A stretch of DNA of 64,000 bases, taken from the NCBI GenBank assembly GCA_013178295.1, contig JABLWW010000010.1, positions 62,001 through 126,000 on the forward strand, given 5' to 3'. The DNA is from Anaerolineae bacterium (GTDB lineage: Bacteria; Chloroflexota; Anaerolineae; Anaerolineales; Anaerolineaceae). A program made the position numbers and the translations under genes. The notes under the pieces are model-generated. The model saw only the letters and a list, made by a program, of their open reading frames with translations, ran no database searches and had not been told where the DNA came from. Positions within the stretch are counted from its first letter, which is position 1. Every line of letters starts with the position of its first letter. Of the stretch, positions 51,047 through 61,387 are shown one piece after another.

Positions 51047-51511
51047 ATGACTACTCCCTTTAATCATGACTGCGATTTAGTCATTCTCGAACATATTGAG
51101 ACCGCGCCCGACTCCACACAGGCTTCCCTTGCTGCTCAGCTTGGTGTGGCGGTCGGTACAATCAACTGGCATCTCAAACGGTTGATTGCCAAAGGGTATA
51201 TCAAGGTAAAGCGTGCTGAGCGGCGTAAGTTGCGCTATATTATCACACCCGAAGGAATCGCACTGCGCGCGCACCTGACAATGGATTACATCCAAAGCTC
51301 ATTTCATTTGTATCGTCTGGTGCGTGGGCGGATGCTGGAAGCATTGCAGCAAGTTAAGAATGCAGGCTACGACCGTATTCGTTTGCAGGGAGATGGAGAT
51401 GTGGCAGAGGTTTGCCGTCTGACAAGTTTGGAACAGGGGATTGCGCTGGTGGAAGATGCGGATGCCCCGTTGCTGCGTATTGTGGGACTAAAAGTGTTTG
51501 TTGAATTCTAG
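51047..51511 (+). CDS. Winged helix-turn-helix regulator at head of the polysaccharide locus
   Basis: A 154-residue protein from ATG 51047 (the frame extends back to 50942, before the promoter). The N-terminal winged helix (about 10-75) contains QASLAAQLGVAVGTINWHLKRLIAKGYIK and a basic wing. The C-terminal part (about 105-154) has IRLQGDGDVAEVCRLTSLEQGI, resembling a small nucleotide-binding beta-alpha-beta unit. It lies 16 bases before the first sugar gene. MarR-like EPS-associated regulators hold the same position in other genomes, which supports a role in controlling the locus. Confidence 0.82.
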   Translation: MTTPFNHDCDLVILEHIETAPDSTQASLAAQLGVAVGTINWHLKRLIAKGYIKVKRAERRKLRYIITPEGIALRAHLTMDYIQSSFHLYRLVRGRMLEALQQVKNAGYDRIRLQGDGDVAEVCRLTSLEQGIALVEDADAPLLRIVGLKVFVEF

Positions 51512-51527
51512 CGATAAGGACGATTGA

Positions 51528-53340
<1,813 letters not shown>

Positions 53341-53344
<4 letters not shown>

Positions 53345-54603
53345 GCGATCTGGCTTTGCGGGTCAAGAATCTTGGTAAGCAGTACCGCATTGGGATGGCG
53401 TCCCCGGCGTACCGCACCCTGCGCGAAACGCTTGGCGAGCAGTTTTCTCTGTCGCGCCGTCAGCGTAATGATGATGCAGCGGTGGATCGAATCTGGGCGT
53501 TGCGGCATATTTCTTTCGACGTGCGTCAGGGGCAGGTGCTGGGGATCATTGGACGCAATGGTGCTGGGAAGAGCACGCTGCTCAAGATTCTCTCACGTGT
53601 TACCGATCCGACCGAAGGCTTTGCCGAGATCCACGGACGGGTTGGCTCTTTGCTGGAGGTCGGCACGGGCTTTCATCCCGAGTTGACCGGCAGAGAAAAT
53701 ATCTACCTGAATGGTGCCATTCTGGGGATGAAGCGGGCGGAGATTGACCGCAAGTTTGATGAAATTGTTGCCTTTTCGGAGGTGGAGAAATTCATTGATA
53801 CGCCGGTCAAGCGCTACTCCAGTGGAATGTATTTGCGGCTGGCATTTGCCGTGGCGGCGCATTTGGAGCCTGAGATTCTGGTTGTAGATGAAGTGCTGGC
53901 AGTGGGTGATGCCGAATTTCAGCGCAAGTGTCTGGGAAAGATGAGCGATGTGGCACAGCAGGGCAGGACGGTGTTGTTTGTCAGCCACAACATGTCGGCT
54001 ATTCTGCGTCTTACAGAGGAGACGCTGGTGATTGAACGCGGACAGTTAGTCCAGCGCGCCCCCTCGGCGCAGGCAGTGGATTATTATCTTTCCCGCGGCA
54101 TGTCACAGGAGGGACAGCGTTCGTGGTGTGATGAAGAGATTCCCGCCTCAGCGAAGCCGTTTCGCCCCCTTGCCATTCGCGTGCGCAATGATGGTCAGCC
54201 GGTATCCGATTCCGTGCGCTCGCGCGAGACGGTTGCCATTGAGTTTGAATACCGCCTGGATGCCCCTTTGAGCGGTCTGCGGGTGGGGATTTATCTCATG
54301 AGTGCGCGCGGTGAATATATCCTGACCTCATTTGACACGGACGATTTGCAACTGTATGAACGTTATGCCACGCGCCCCGCTGGGCAGTATATCAGCCGCT
54401 GTGTTCTGCCCCCCGATTTTCTCAATGAGGGGCGTTACATGATTGGCGTCAACGCCAGCGCCTTTAAGATAAAGCGGTATTTTCAGGATGAGCAGGCATT
54501 GACTTTTCATGTAGACGCTGCTGGCGCGCCGGGCATGCAGTGGCCTGAGCCGCGCCTTGGAACTGTTCGTCCGCGTCTTGAGTGGAAAATAGAAATGGTG
54601 TGA
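53341..54603 (+). CDS. ABC-2 polysaccharide export ATPase with Wzt C-terminal domain
   Basis: A 420-residue ATPase. The Walker A GRNGAGKST is near residue 67, the signature YSSGMYLRLAFAVAAHLEPE near 160 and Walker B ILVVDEVLAVGD just after. Residues about 260-415 form a beta-sandwich that matches the glycan-recognition domain of Wzt, which binds the modified non-reducing end in some O-antigen systems. That argues for chain-terminated export and fits the methyltransferase encoded downstream. Confidence 0.95.
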
Positions 54604-54606
54604 ACT

Positions 54607-56226
54607 ATGGTTGTCTCAGCAGCAGAACGGAAGGCAAAGGAAAAAGTCAAAGAAATCTTGGGGGAAATTCCCTTCACAGCCGAGCTTTACTGGCTCATCC
54701 GCCAGGGAGGCAAGTCGTTGAAAAGCCGTTTCTCGTTGAAAAACTTTGAAACAGCCCTTCCCAGTTTGTATGCAGAAGCCAGTGAACTGCGGCAGGCAGC
54801 GAAAAATGGTCGGCAGGTGTTTATCTTTGCTACGTTACACTACTGGATTGAGCACGCGGCTTTGATCGGTATGGCGCTGGCGGCACGCGGTGAGCGTGTG
54901 ACGCTTGGGTTTTTGCCTTATGATAACTGGCAGACGCCGATTAACCGCTTTGATTTGAGACGGCAGAATGCTTATGCGCGCGGGGTACTGAAAGGCGCGG
55001 CTCCACTGATGGAAACGGTGTCTTTCATGAATGTCCGCACACACCGTGCCCTTCCTGAGGAGATTATTGAGGCAGTCAGGCAGGTCTCTATGTATGACGC
55101 CCAATATACGCTTCAGATGGAAGAAGTGGATACCAGCAGTGATATCTATCGTCTGCGTTTTGAACGCAATTTGGACGCTGCGCTTGCTGCGTATGCCTGG
55201 TTTAAGGCGCGCCGCCCGGACGTGGTGATTGTCCCTAATGGCACTTTGCAAGAGTTAGGAGTGGTCTATCGTGTGGCGCGCAGCCTGAACATCCCTACGG
55301 TAACGTATGAATTTGGCGATCAGCGTCAGCGCATCTGGCTTGCTCAAAACGCTGAGGTGATGCGTCAGGAGACCGATTCTCTGTGGAAGGCGCGCAAGAA
55401 TGATCCGTTGACCACCGATCAACTGGAACGTGTGCGCTCTTTGTTTGTTGCCCGTCAGAAGGCTACCTTGTGGGAGAACTTTTCGCGCCGCTGGCAGGGT
55501 ACACCTTCACAGGGAGGTAAACAGGTGCGCGCGGAGCTTGGTCTGGATAGCCGCCCGATTGTCCTTCTGGCGACCAACGTGCTGGGCGATAGCCTGACGC
55601 TGGGGCGTAACATTTTCACGCACAGCATGGCTGAGTGGATCTCGCGCACGGTGCAGTATTTTGCCGGGCGCACAGATGTACAGCTTGTCATTCGTGTTCA
55701 CCCGGGCGAGGTTCTGACGCATGGTCTTTCAATGGTGGAGGTGGTGCGTCAGGTGTTGCCAAAGCTGCCAGAACATATTCGCCTGATTGCACCTACAGAC
55801 ACGATTAACACCTATGATTTGATTGAAATTGCTGACGTTGGGCTTGTGTATACGACAACTGTGGGGCTGGAGATGGCGATGAGCGGTTTGCCGGTGATTG
55901 TCGCCGGGCAGACGCATTTCCGCGGACGCGGTTTTACCCATGATGTTGATTCATGGGTCAATTACTTCAAAACATTGGGCCCTATGCTGGATAAACCGGC
56001 GCAGCACCGCCTTAGCCGTGCTCAGGTGGACCTGGCATGGCAGTATGCCTACCGGTTTTTCTTTGATTATCCGCGTCCGTTTCCCTGGCATCTGGTACGC
56101 GCTTGGGAAGATTACCGCCAAAACCCCCTGAAGAGCGTTTTCAGTCCGCAAGGGGTGGCGACGTATGGGGCGACATTTGACTATCTGGTGGGCGAACCGC
56201 TGGACTGGCGCAAGATTGAGGATTAG
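54607..56226 (+). CDS. Putative capsule-type glycosyltransferase (GT-B-like)
   Basis: A 539-residue cytoplasmic protein. The N-terminal half begins with a strand-turn motif (VFIFATLHYWIEHAALIGMALAARG) like capsule-synthesis transferases. The C-terminal half has PIVLLATNVLGDS, LVIRVHPGE and VYTTTVGLEMAMSGLPVIVAG, the sugar-nucleotide pocket of CMP-Kdo/capsule-type GT-B enzymes. It begins three bases after the ATPase stop. The sugar and acceptor are unknown; a nonulosonate transferase would fit the downstream genes. Confidence 0.75.
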   Translation: MVVSAAERKAKEKVKEILGEIPFTAELYWLIRQGGKSLKSRFSLKNFETALPSLYAEASELRQAAKNGRQVFIFATLHYWIEHAALIGMALAARGERVTLGFLPYDNWQTPINRFDLRRQNAYARGVLKGAAPLMETVSFMNVRTHRALPEEIIEAVRQVSMYDAQYTLQMEEVDTSSDIYRLRFERNLDAALAAYAWFKARRPDVVIVPNGTLQELGVVYRVARSLNIPTVTYEFGDQRQRIWLAQNAEVMRQETDSLWKARKNDPLTTDQLERVRSLFVARQKATLWENFSRRWQGTPSQGGKQVRAELGLDSRPIVLLATNVLGDSLTLGRNIFTHSMAEWISRTVQYFAGRTDVQLVIRVHPGEVLTHGLSMVEVVRQVLPKLPEHIRLIAPTDTINTYDLIEIADVGLVYTTTVGLEMAMSGLPVIVAGQTHFRGRGFTHDVDSWVNYFKTLGPMLDKPAQHRLSRAQVDLAWQYAYRFFFDYPRPFPWHLVRAWEDYRQNPLKSVFSPQGVATYGATFDYLVGEPLDWRKIED

Positions 56227-56240
56227 CAAGGATGTGCGGT

Positions 56241-57188
56241 ATGTCGGTTGTTTCCGATGCGCAAAGCCGGGAGGAGGTACGGCAGTTCTATGACCGTATT
56301 GGCTGGCAAATGGAGGGCAATTTTTATCAGAACGCCCGTTACGAGGACCTGCGCCAGGTTTCGGCAGAGTATATCCATCAATGTCATCTGCGCGTTGGCA
56401 GACACTTGAAACCGCAAGGTGTCTATTTTCTGGATGCCGGTTCTGGCCCTATCCAGTACCCCGAATATCTAACCTACTCGCAAGGTTTTCGCTATCGGGT
56501 TTGTGTGGACATCTCTTTCGTGGCTCTGTCGGAGGCACGCAGGCGCGTGGGCGCGCATGGGTTGTTTGTTGTGGCGGACGTTGCTAACTTGCCGTTCAAG
56601 GATGGGGTTTTTGAGGCGCTGGTGTCGTTGCATACCTTCCATCATTTGCCCGCGCATGAACAGAAGCAGGCGTATCAGGAAGCCTATCGCGTCCTGGCGG
56701 CAGGATGTTCGGCGGTTGTGGTCAACGGATGGACGGACTCTGTGCTGATGCGCTATGCATTACCGCTGGTCAGGGTGATGGAGCGTCTCAATGCGTTTTT
56801 CGGGCATCGCGCGCATCAGGGCGCGCCTTCAGCGGGAGCGGGGGTGGAGGTCAATTCTGGCGGTGTCGAGACAAACGACTCCGCGTTGCAGGATTTGGCA
56901 GGGGAAGCTGTTAAGCAGCAGGTTCCGCAAGCTTTGCAGAAACTGCCTACAGGCACCTTTGTCAATAAAATGGGTGCGGAAGAATTGCGCTCTGCGTTGC
57001 AGGGCGAGATCACCTTTCAAATCTACTGTTGGCGCAGTGTCAGTGTGCGCTTTTTGCGTGCGGTCATTCACCCCAAGCTGGCAGGGCGTTTGTGGCTGCG
57101 TCTGCTGTATATGCTTGAGGAACGTTTTCCGCACTTTTTTGGCGAGAAGGGGCAGTACCCGTTAATTGTGTTTTCAAAATCTGAATAG
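56241..57188 (+). CDS. Class I SAM-dependent methyltransferase
   Basis: A 315-residue protein. ATG 56241 is chosen because AAGGA lies eight bases before it; ATG 56232 would touch that site. The SAM motif YFLDAGSGPIQY is near residue 60, with FVVADVANLPFKDGVFEALVSLHTFHHLP following in the UbiE-like arrangement. A low-complexity Gly/Ala/Val stretch occurs near 195-215. It may methylate a glycan end, which Wzt-type exporters can read as a stop signal. Confidence 0.85.
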   Translation: MSVVSDAQSREEVRQFYDRIGWQMEGNFYQNARYEDLRQVSAEYIHQCHLRVGRHLKPQGVYFLDAGSGPIQYPEYLTYSQGFRYRVCVDISFVALSEARRRVGAHGLFVVADVANLPFKDGVFEALVSLHTFHHLPAHEQKQAYQEAYRVLAAGCSAVVVNGWTDSVLMRYALPLVRVMERLNAFFGHRAHQGAPSAGAGVEVNSGGVETNDSALQDLAGEAVKQQVPQALQKLPTGTFVNKMGAEELRSALQGEITFQIYCWRSVSVRFLRAVIHPKLAGRLWLRLLYMLEERFPHFFGEKGQYPLIVFSKSE

Positions 57189-57196
57189 AGAGTCGA

Positions 57197-58204
57197 GTGC
57201 AAAAGATGGACTGGACAAAAAAGAATGTTTTAATCACCGGCGGCACCGGGTCGTTTGGGAAAAAGTTTGTTGAAGTGATGCTTCAGGAATATCATCCGGC
57301 GCGACTGGTCGTTTACAGCCGCGATGAGCTGAAGCAGCATGAGATGCGCGCTGCTGGATATGACCACCCCAGTCTGAGATATTTTCTCGGCGACGTTCGC
57401 GATCTTGAGCGTCTGCGGCGGGCTTTTCATGGGATTGATATTGTGGTACATGCTGCTGCACTGAAACAGGTTCCGGCTTGTGAGTATAACCCGATGGAAG
57501 CCATCAAAACCAATATTCTTGGCAGTAGCAATGTCATTGATGCCGCTTTGGATATGGGAGTGGAGCGTGTGGTTGCGCTGAGTACCGACAAGGCAGTTAA
57601 TCCGGTGAATCTATACGGCGCCACCAAGCTGGCGGCTGAGAAACTTTTTATTCAGAGCAATGCCTATGCTGGCGGCAGGCGAACACGCTTTTGCTGTGTG
57701 CGTTATGGCAACGTGGTGGGCAGCCGTGGCAGTGTCGTGCCCATCTTCTTGCGTCAGCGGCAAAATGGACGGCTGACGGTAACGGATGAGCGCATGACGC
57801 GCTTTTGGATTGCTTTGGAGCAAGGGGTGCGTTTTGTGATTCGCTGTGCCGAGCAGATGCATGGCGGCGAAGTCTTTGTTCCCAAAATCCCAAGCACCAA
57901 TGTGATGGATCTGGCACGGGTGGTTGCTCCGGAGGCTGAAATTGAGGTGATCGGTATCCGCCCAGGCGAAAAGCTGCACGAGGTGTTGGTCTCGGAGGAT
58001 GAAGCGCGCACCACAGTAGAGATGGAGGATATGTTTGTGGTTCAGCCAGCAGAGGCTTTCTGGTTTGGCAGGGATTGGGAAAATGCGGGTCAACGCCTGC
58101 CGGATGGTTACCGTTATGCCAGCAACAATAACCCGATGTGGTTATCTGCCGATCAAATCCGCGAGATGATCGCCGCCCTGGAAAGCGGCACAGAGATGGA
58201 ATGA
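57197..58204 (+). CDS. pseB: UDP-N-acetylglucosamine 4,6-dehydratase (inverting), PseB-like
   Basis: A 335-residue SDR that would convert UDP-GlcNAc to the 4-keto-6-deoxy-L-AltNAc form, the first step to pseudaminic acid and related sugars. ITGGTGSFGKKF is at the N-terminus and LYGATKLAAEKLF carries the catalytic Tyr/Lys. MTRFWIALEQGVRF, FVPKIPS and GIRPGEKLHEVL match PseB/FlaA1 better than FnlA. The start may be GTG 57197 or ATG 57206; neither has a decisive ribosome site. Confidence 0.88.
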   Translation: MQKMDWTKKNVLITGGTGSFGKKFVEVMLQEYHPARLVVYSRDELKQHEMRAAGYDHPSLRYFLGDVRDLERLRRAFHGIDIVVHAAALKQVPACEYNPMEAIKTNILGSSNVIDAALDMGVERVVALSTDKAVNPVNLYGATKLAAEKLFIQSNAYAGGRRTRFCCVRYGNVVGSRGSVVPIFLRQRQNGRLTVTDERMTRFWIALEQGVRFVIRCAEQMHGGEVFVPKIPSTNVMDLARVVAPEAEIEVIGIRPGEKLHEVLVSEDEARTTVEMEDMFVVQPAEAFWFGRDWENAGQRLPDGYRYASNNNPMWLSADQIREMIAALESGTEME

Positions 58205-59121
58205 CCGATTTTCTTGTAACTGGTGCGAGTGGCTTGCTGGGGGCTAATTTTGCGTTGCAGGCAATCGCTTTGGGGCATCATGTAACTGGTGTGGTCAATA
58301 CGCAGAAGCTGCCACGTGCGCCTTTCGCCGTGCTTCAGGCGGATTTTAGCCGCCGGGGGGAGGGGAAACGGATATTGGAGGAAGTTCGCCCCCAGGTTGT
58401 GATTCACTGTGCAGCGATGGCGAACATTGACGCCTGTGAAAGTATGCCACAGCTTGCCGAACGCGTCAATGCTGAGCTGCCAGGTGAACTGGCAGAGGAA
58501 TGTGCCCGTATGGGGATTGGGATGGTGCATATCTCCACCGATGCGGTGTTTGATGGGACGGCAGATGGCGCGTATGAGGAGACCTCTGCACCCAACCCGC
58601 TAAGCGTGTACGCGCGTACCAAACTACGGGCAGAGACCTTCGTTTTACAGGCAAATCCTGCGGCGCTGGTGGCGCGTGTCAATTTTTATGGCTGGAGTAT
58701 TGGCGGAAACCGCAGTCTGGGGGAGTTTTTCTTCAATCATCTTTCGGCGGGCAATACGGTACGAGGCTTTACAGATGTGTTTTTTTGCACCCTGCTGGTC
58801 AATGATCTGGTAGATATCTTGATGAAAATGGTTGCTGAAGAGTTGAAGGGTCTTTATCATGTGGTGAGTCCGCATTGCCTGAGTAAATATGACTTTGGCT
58901 GTCTGGTGGCGCGTCAGTTTGGGCTGGATGAGCGCCTGATAGAACCTGTATCCTGGAGGGAGGCGGGGCTGAAAGCAGCTCGTTCACCAAACCTGCGTCT
59001 CAGCGTCCGCAAACTTATGCGTGATCTGGAGGTATCTCTGCCTGATCAGGAGGACGGTATGAGACGTTTCTACCAGCTTTATTGCGAAGATTATCCACGG
59101 CGTTTGAGGGAGATGCTTTGA
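58201..59121 (+). CDS. RmlD-like NAD(P)-dependent sugar nucleotide reductase
   Basis: A 306-residue extended SDR starting at ATG 58201, which overlaps the PseB-like stop by four bases. FLVTGASGLLGANF is the Rossmann motif, HCAAMANIDACE and ISTDAVFDG are typical of dTDP-4-dehydrorhamnose reductases, and YARTK holds the catalytic pair. Coupled to a 4,6-dehydratase, it probably reduces the 4-keto product. It sits where an aminotransferase (PseC) would be expected for pseudaminate, so the sugar may differ. Confidence 0.85.
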   Translation: MTDFLVTGASGLLGANFALQAIALGHHVTGVVNTQKLPRAPFAVLQADFSRRGEGKRILEEVRPQVVIHCAAMANIDACESMPQLAERVNAELPGELAEECARMGIGMVHISTDAVFDGTADGAYEETSAPNPLSVYARTKLRAETFVLQANPAALVARVNFYGWSIGGNRSLGEFFFNHLSAGNTVRGFTDVFFCTLLVNDLVDILMKMVAEELKGLYHVVSPHCLSKYDFGCLVARQFGLDERLIEPVSWREAGLKAARSPNLRLSVRKLMRDLEVSLPDQEDGMRRFYQLYCEDYPRRLREML

Positions 59122-59141
59122 AAAGATAAAGGAGGAAGACA

Positions 59142-60209
59142 ATGGACATAAAAATAGCAGATCGGCTTATTGGTGAGAGTCACCCCACGTATTTCATCGC
59201 CGACATTTCAGCGAACCATGATGGCAGTCTGGAACGGGCAAAGATGCTGATCAGGCTGGCAAAGGAGGCTGGAGCGGATGCTGCAAAGTTTCAGAACTTC
59301 CGCGCGCCCAAGATTGTCTCCGATTATGGCTTTCGCAGCATGGGCGGTCAGGTGTCGCATCAGGCAAAGTGGAAAAAATCGGTCTTTGAAGTGTATCAGG
59401 GTGCTTCGATACCCTTTGAATGGACGCCGGTGCTCAAAGAGACCTGTGATAAGGTGGGGATTCATTACTTCTCAGCGCCATACGATTTTGACGCGATTGA
59501 TATGCTGGATGAATATGTGCCCGCCTACAAGATTGGCTCCGGTGATATTACCTGGCTGGAAGCATGTGAACGAATCGCCAGTAAGGGTAAGCCGGTTTTG
59601 CTGGCGACTGGAGCTTCTGATATTGGCGATGTGCAGCGGGCTGTCCATGCAATTCTCAAGATCAATCGCCAGCTGGTGCTGATGCAATGCAACACCAATT
59701 ACACGGGTGGGCTGGAGAACTTTGATCATATTCACCTGCGCGTTCTTAACACCTACCGGGTCATGTTCCCGCAGCTTGTGCTGGGTCTTTCAGACCATAC
59801 GCCTGGACATGCCACCATTCTTGGGGCGGTTGCGCTAGGAGCGCGGGTGATTGAGAAACATTTTACCGATGACACCAGCCGTGAAGGGCCGGATCATCCT
59901 TTCTCGATGACGCCGGAGACGTGGGCAGAGATGGTCGAGAACACCCGCCGACTGGAAAGGGCTTTGGGCAGCGCCGATAAGGTGGTTACCGAAAACGAAA
60001 AAGACACGGTCATTGTCCAGCGCCGCTGCCTGCGGGCTGCACGCGATATCAAAGCGGGTGAGACCCTTACGCGCGAAATGCTCGATGTGCTTCGTCCTGC
60101 AACGCCTGGAGCAATTCTACCGTATGAGATTGCTGCAGTGATTGGCACGCGTGCGTTGCAGGATATTCCTTTGGGCAAAGAGCTGCGCTGGACGATGCTG
60201 GGTGGCTGA
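59142..60209 (+). CDS. Nonulosonic acid synthase, NeuB/PseI family
   Basis: A 355-residue enzyme that condenses phosphoenolpyruvate with a six-carbon amino sugar. The barrel begins FIADISANHDGSLERAKMLI and contains KIGSGD, LATGASD, LGLSDHTPGH, EKHFTDD and GPDHPFSMTP, all NeuB hallmarks. A C-terminal SAF (antifreeze-like) domain starts near residue 285 (RAARDIKAGETLTREMLDV). GGAGG precedes the ATG. It could be PseI, LegI or another type; the subfamily cannot be fixed by eye. Confidence 0.9.
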   Translation: MDIKIADRLIGESHPTYFIADISANHDGSLERAKMLIRLAKEAGADAAKFQNFRAPKIVSDYGFRSMGGQVSHQAKWKKSVFEVYQGASIPFEWTPVLKETCDKVGIHYFSAPYDFDAIDMLDEYVPAYKIGSGDITWLEACERIASKGKPVLLATGASDIGDVQRAVHAILKINRQLVLMQCNTNYTGGLENFDHIHLRVLNTYRVMFPQLVLGLSDHTPGHATILGAVALGARVIEKHFTDDTSREGPDHPFSMTPETWAEMVENTRRLERALGSADKVVTENEKDTVIVQRRCLRAARDIKAGETLTREMLDVLRPATPGAILPYEIAAVIGTRALQDIPLGKELRWTMLGG

Positions 60210-60274
60210 CACAACAGCGAGAAATTTTCCCGTGTATATTCAGGGCGCATCTTCTACTGGGAAATATACCTGCA

Positions 60275-61387
60275 ATGCGTATTTTGTATTTCACCCGTGA
60301 TTACACACCCCACGATCACCGTTTTCTTTCGGCGATGGTGGCAGCCGGGCTGCAGGTGTATTGCTTGCGTTTGGAGCGGCGCGGTAATCAGATGGAAGAT
60401 CGCCCTTTGCCAGCGGGTGTTGAACAGATACGCTGGCGCGGCGGACAGCGCCCGGCACGTTTGGTGGATGCGCCTTTTCTCTTACACCAGTTGCAGCGTA
60501 TTATTCGTCAAGTGCGCCCCGATATTCTGCACGCTGGACCTGTTCAGACCTGTGCGTTTCTAGCAGCGCTTTCGGGGTTTCGCCCTTTGGTGACGCTTTC
60601 GTGGGGTTCAGACCTGCTGCGCGATGCCGATCGTAATGTCTGGTGGCGGCTTGCCACGCGTTTGACCCTGATGCGCACTACTGTCCTGCTGGGTGACTGT
60701 CAGGCAGTCAGCCGCCGGGCGCAGCAGATGGGATATCCTGCTGAACAGATTGTGCTCTTCCCCTGGGGGGTTGATCTGACGCATTTTTCTCCCGGCAGTG
60801 GTGCGGAATTTCGTCAGCGGATTGGCTGGCAGGATAGCTTTGTTCTGCTCTCGCTGCGCGCTTGGGAGCCGCTTTACGGCGTTGACCTTTTGGTAACGGC
60901 TTTTGCTCGCGCTGCTCAAAAGGAAGACCGCCTGCGTCTGTTTTTGCTTGGCTCCGGGTCGCAGGCAGGGTTGCTGCGCCAGATACTGATGCAATATGGC
61001 GTGCTTGATCGGGTTTACTTTGGAGGACAAGTCAGCTACAAGGATTTGCCGCGCTATTACCGCGCTGCCGATTTGTATGTCAGCGCATCACACAGCGATG
61101 GATCTTCGGTGTCCCTCATGGAAGCGCTTGCCTGTGGATGCCCTGTGCTGGTGTCGGATATTCCAGGCAACCGCGAGTGGATTGTTCCCGGCGGGCAAGG
61201 CTGGATTTTTGCTGATGGGGATGTGGAGGCACTGGAGGAATATATGCTTGATGCGCTTCGACAACCGGAAGCATTACGGCGCATGGCGCAGCGCGCACGC
61301 GCGCTGGCTGAGCAGCGTGCCGACTGGTCAAAGAATTTTCAGCAGCTTCTGCGAGGTTACCAGCTTGCGCTTCAGACAGGACGATAG
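60275..61387 (+). CDS. Glycosyltransferase family 4
   Basis: A 370-residue GT-B enzyme. The N-terminal domain has the acceptor-side pattern DYTPHDHRFLSAMVAAGL. The C-terminal domain has the donor motif SHSDGSSVSLMEALACGCPVLVSDIPGNREWI with the E-x7-E arrangement. It transfers a nucleotide-activated sugar in glycan assembly. The start ATG 60275 has no strong Shine-Dalgarno. It is 65 bases after the synthase gene and abuts the next gene. Confidence 0.92.
   Translation: MRILYFTRDYTPHDHRFLSAMVAAGLQVYCLRLERRGNQMEDRPLPAGVEQIRWRGGQRPARLVDAPFLLHQLQRIIRQVRPDILHAGPVQTCAFLAALSGFRPLVTLSWGSDLLRDADRNVWWRLATRLTLMRTTVLLGDCQAVSRRAQQMGYPAEQIVLFPWGVDLTHFSPGSGAEFRQRIGWQDSFVLLSLRAWEPLYGVDLLVTAFARAAQKEDRLRLFLLGSGSQAGLLRQILMQYGVLDRVYFGGQVSYKDLPRYYRAADLYVSASHSDGSSVSLMEALACGCPVLVSDIPGNREWIVPGGQGWIFADGDVEALEEYMLDALRQPEALRRMAQRARALAEQRADWSKNFQQLLRGYQLALQTGR

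Noticed and set aside
60234-60269. GTATATT/AATATAC inverted repeat before the GT4 gene as an internal promoter or operator
   Set aside because: The arms are short, the loop is 22 bases and no -35/-10 pair fits.
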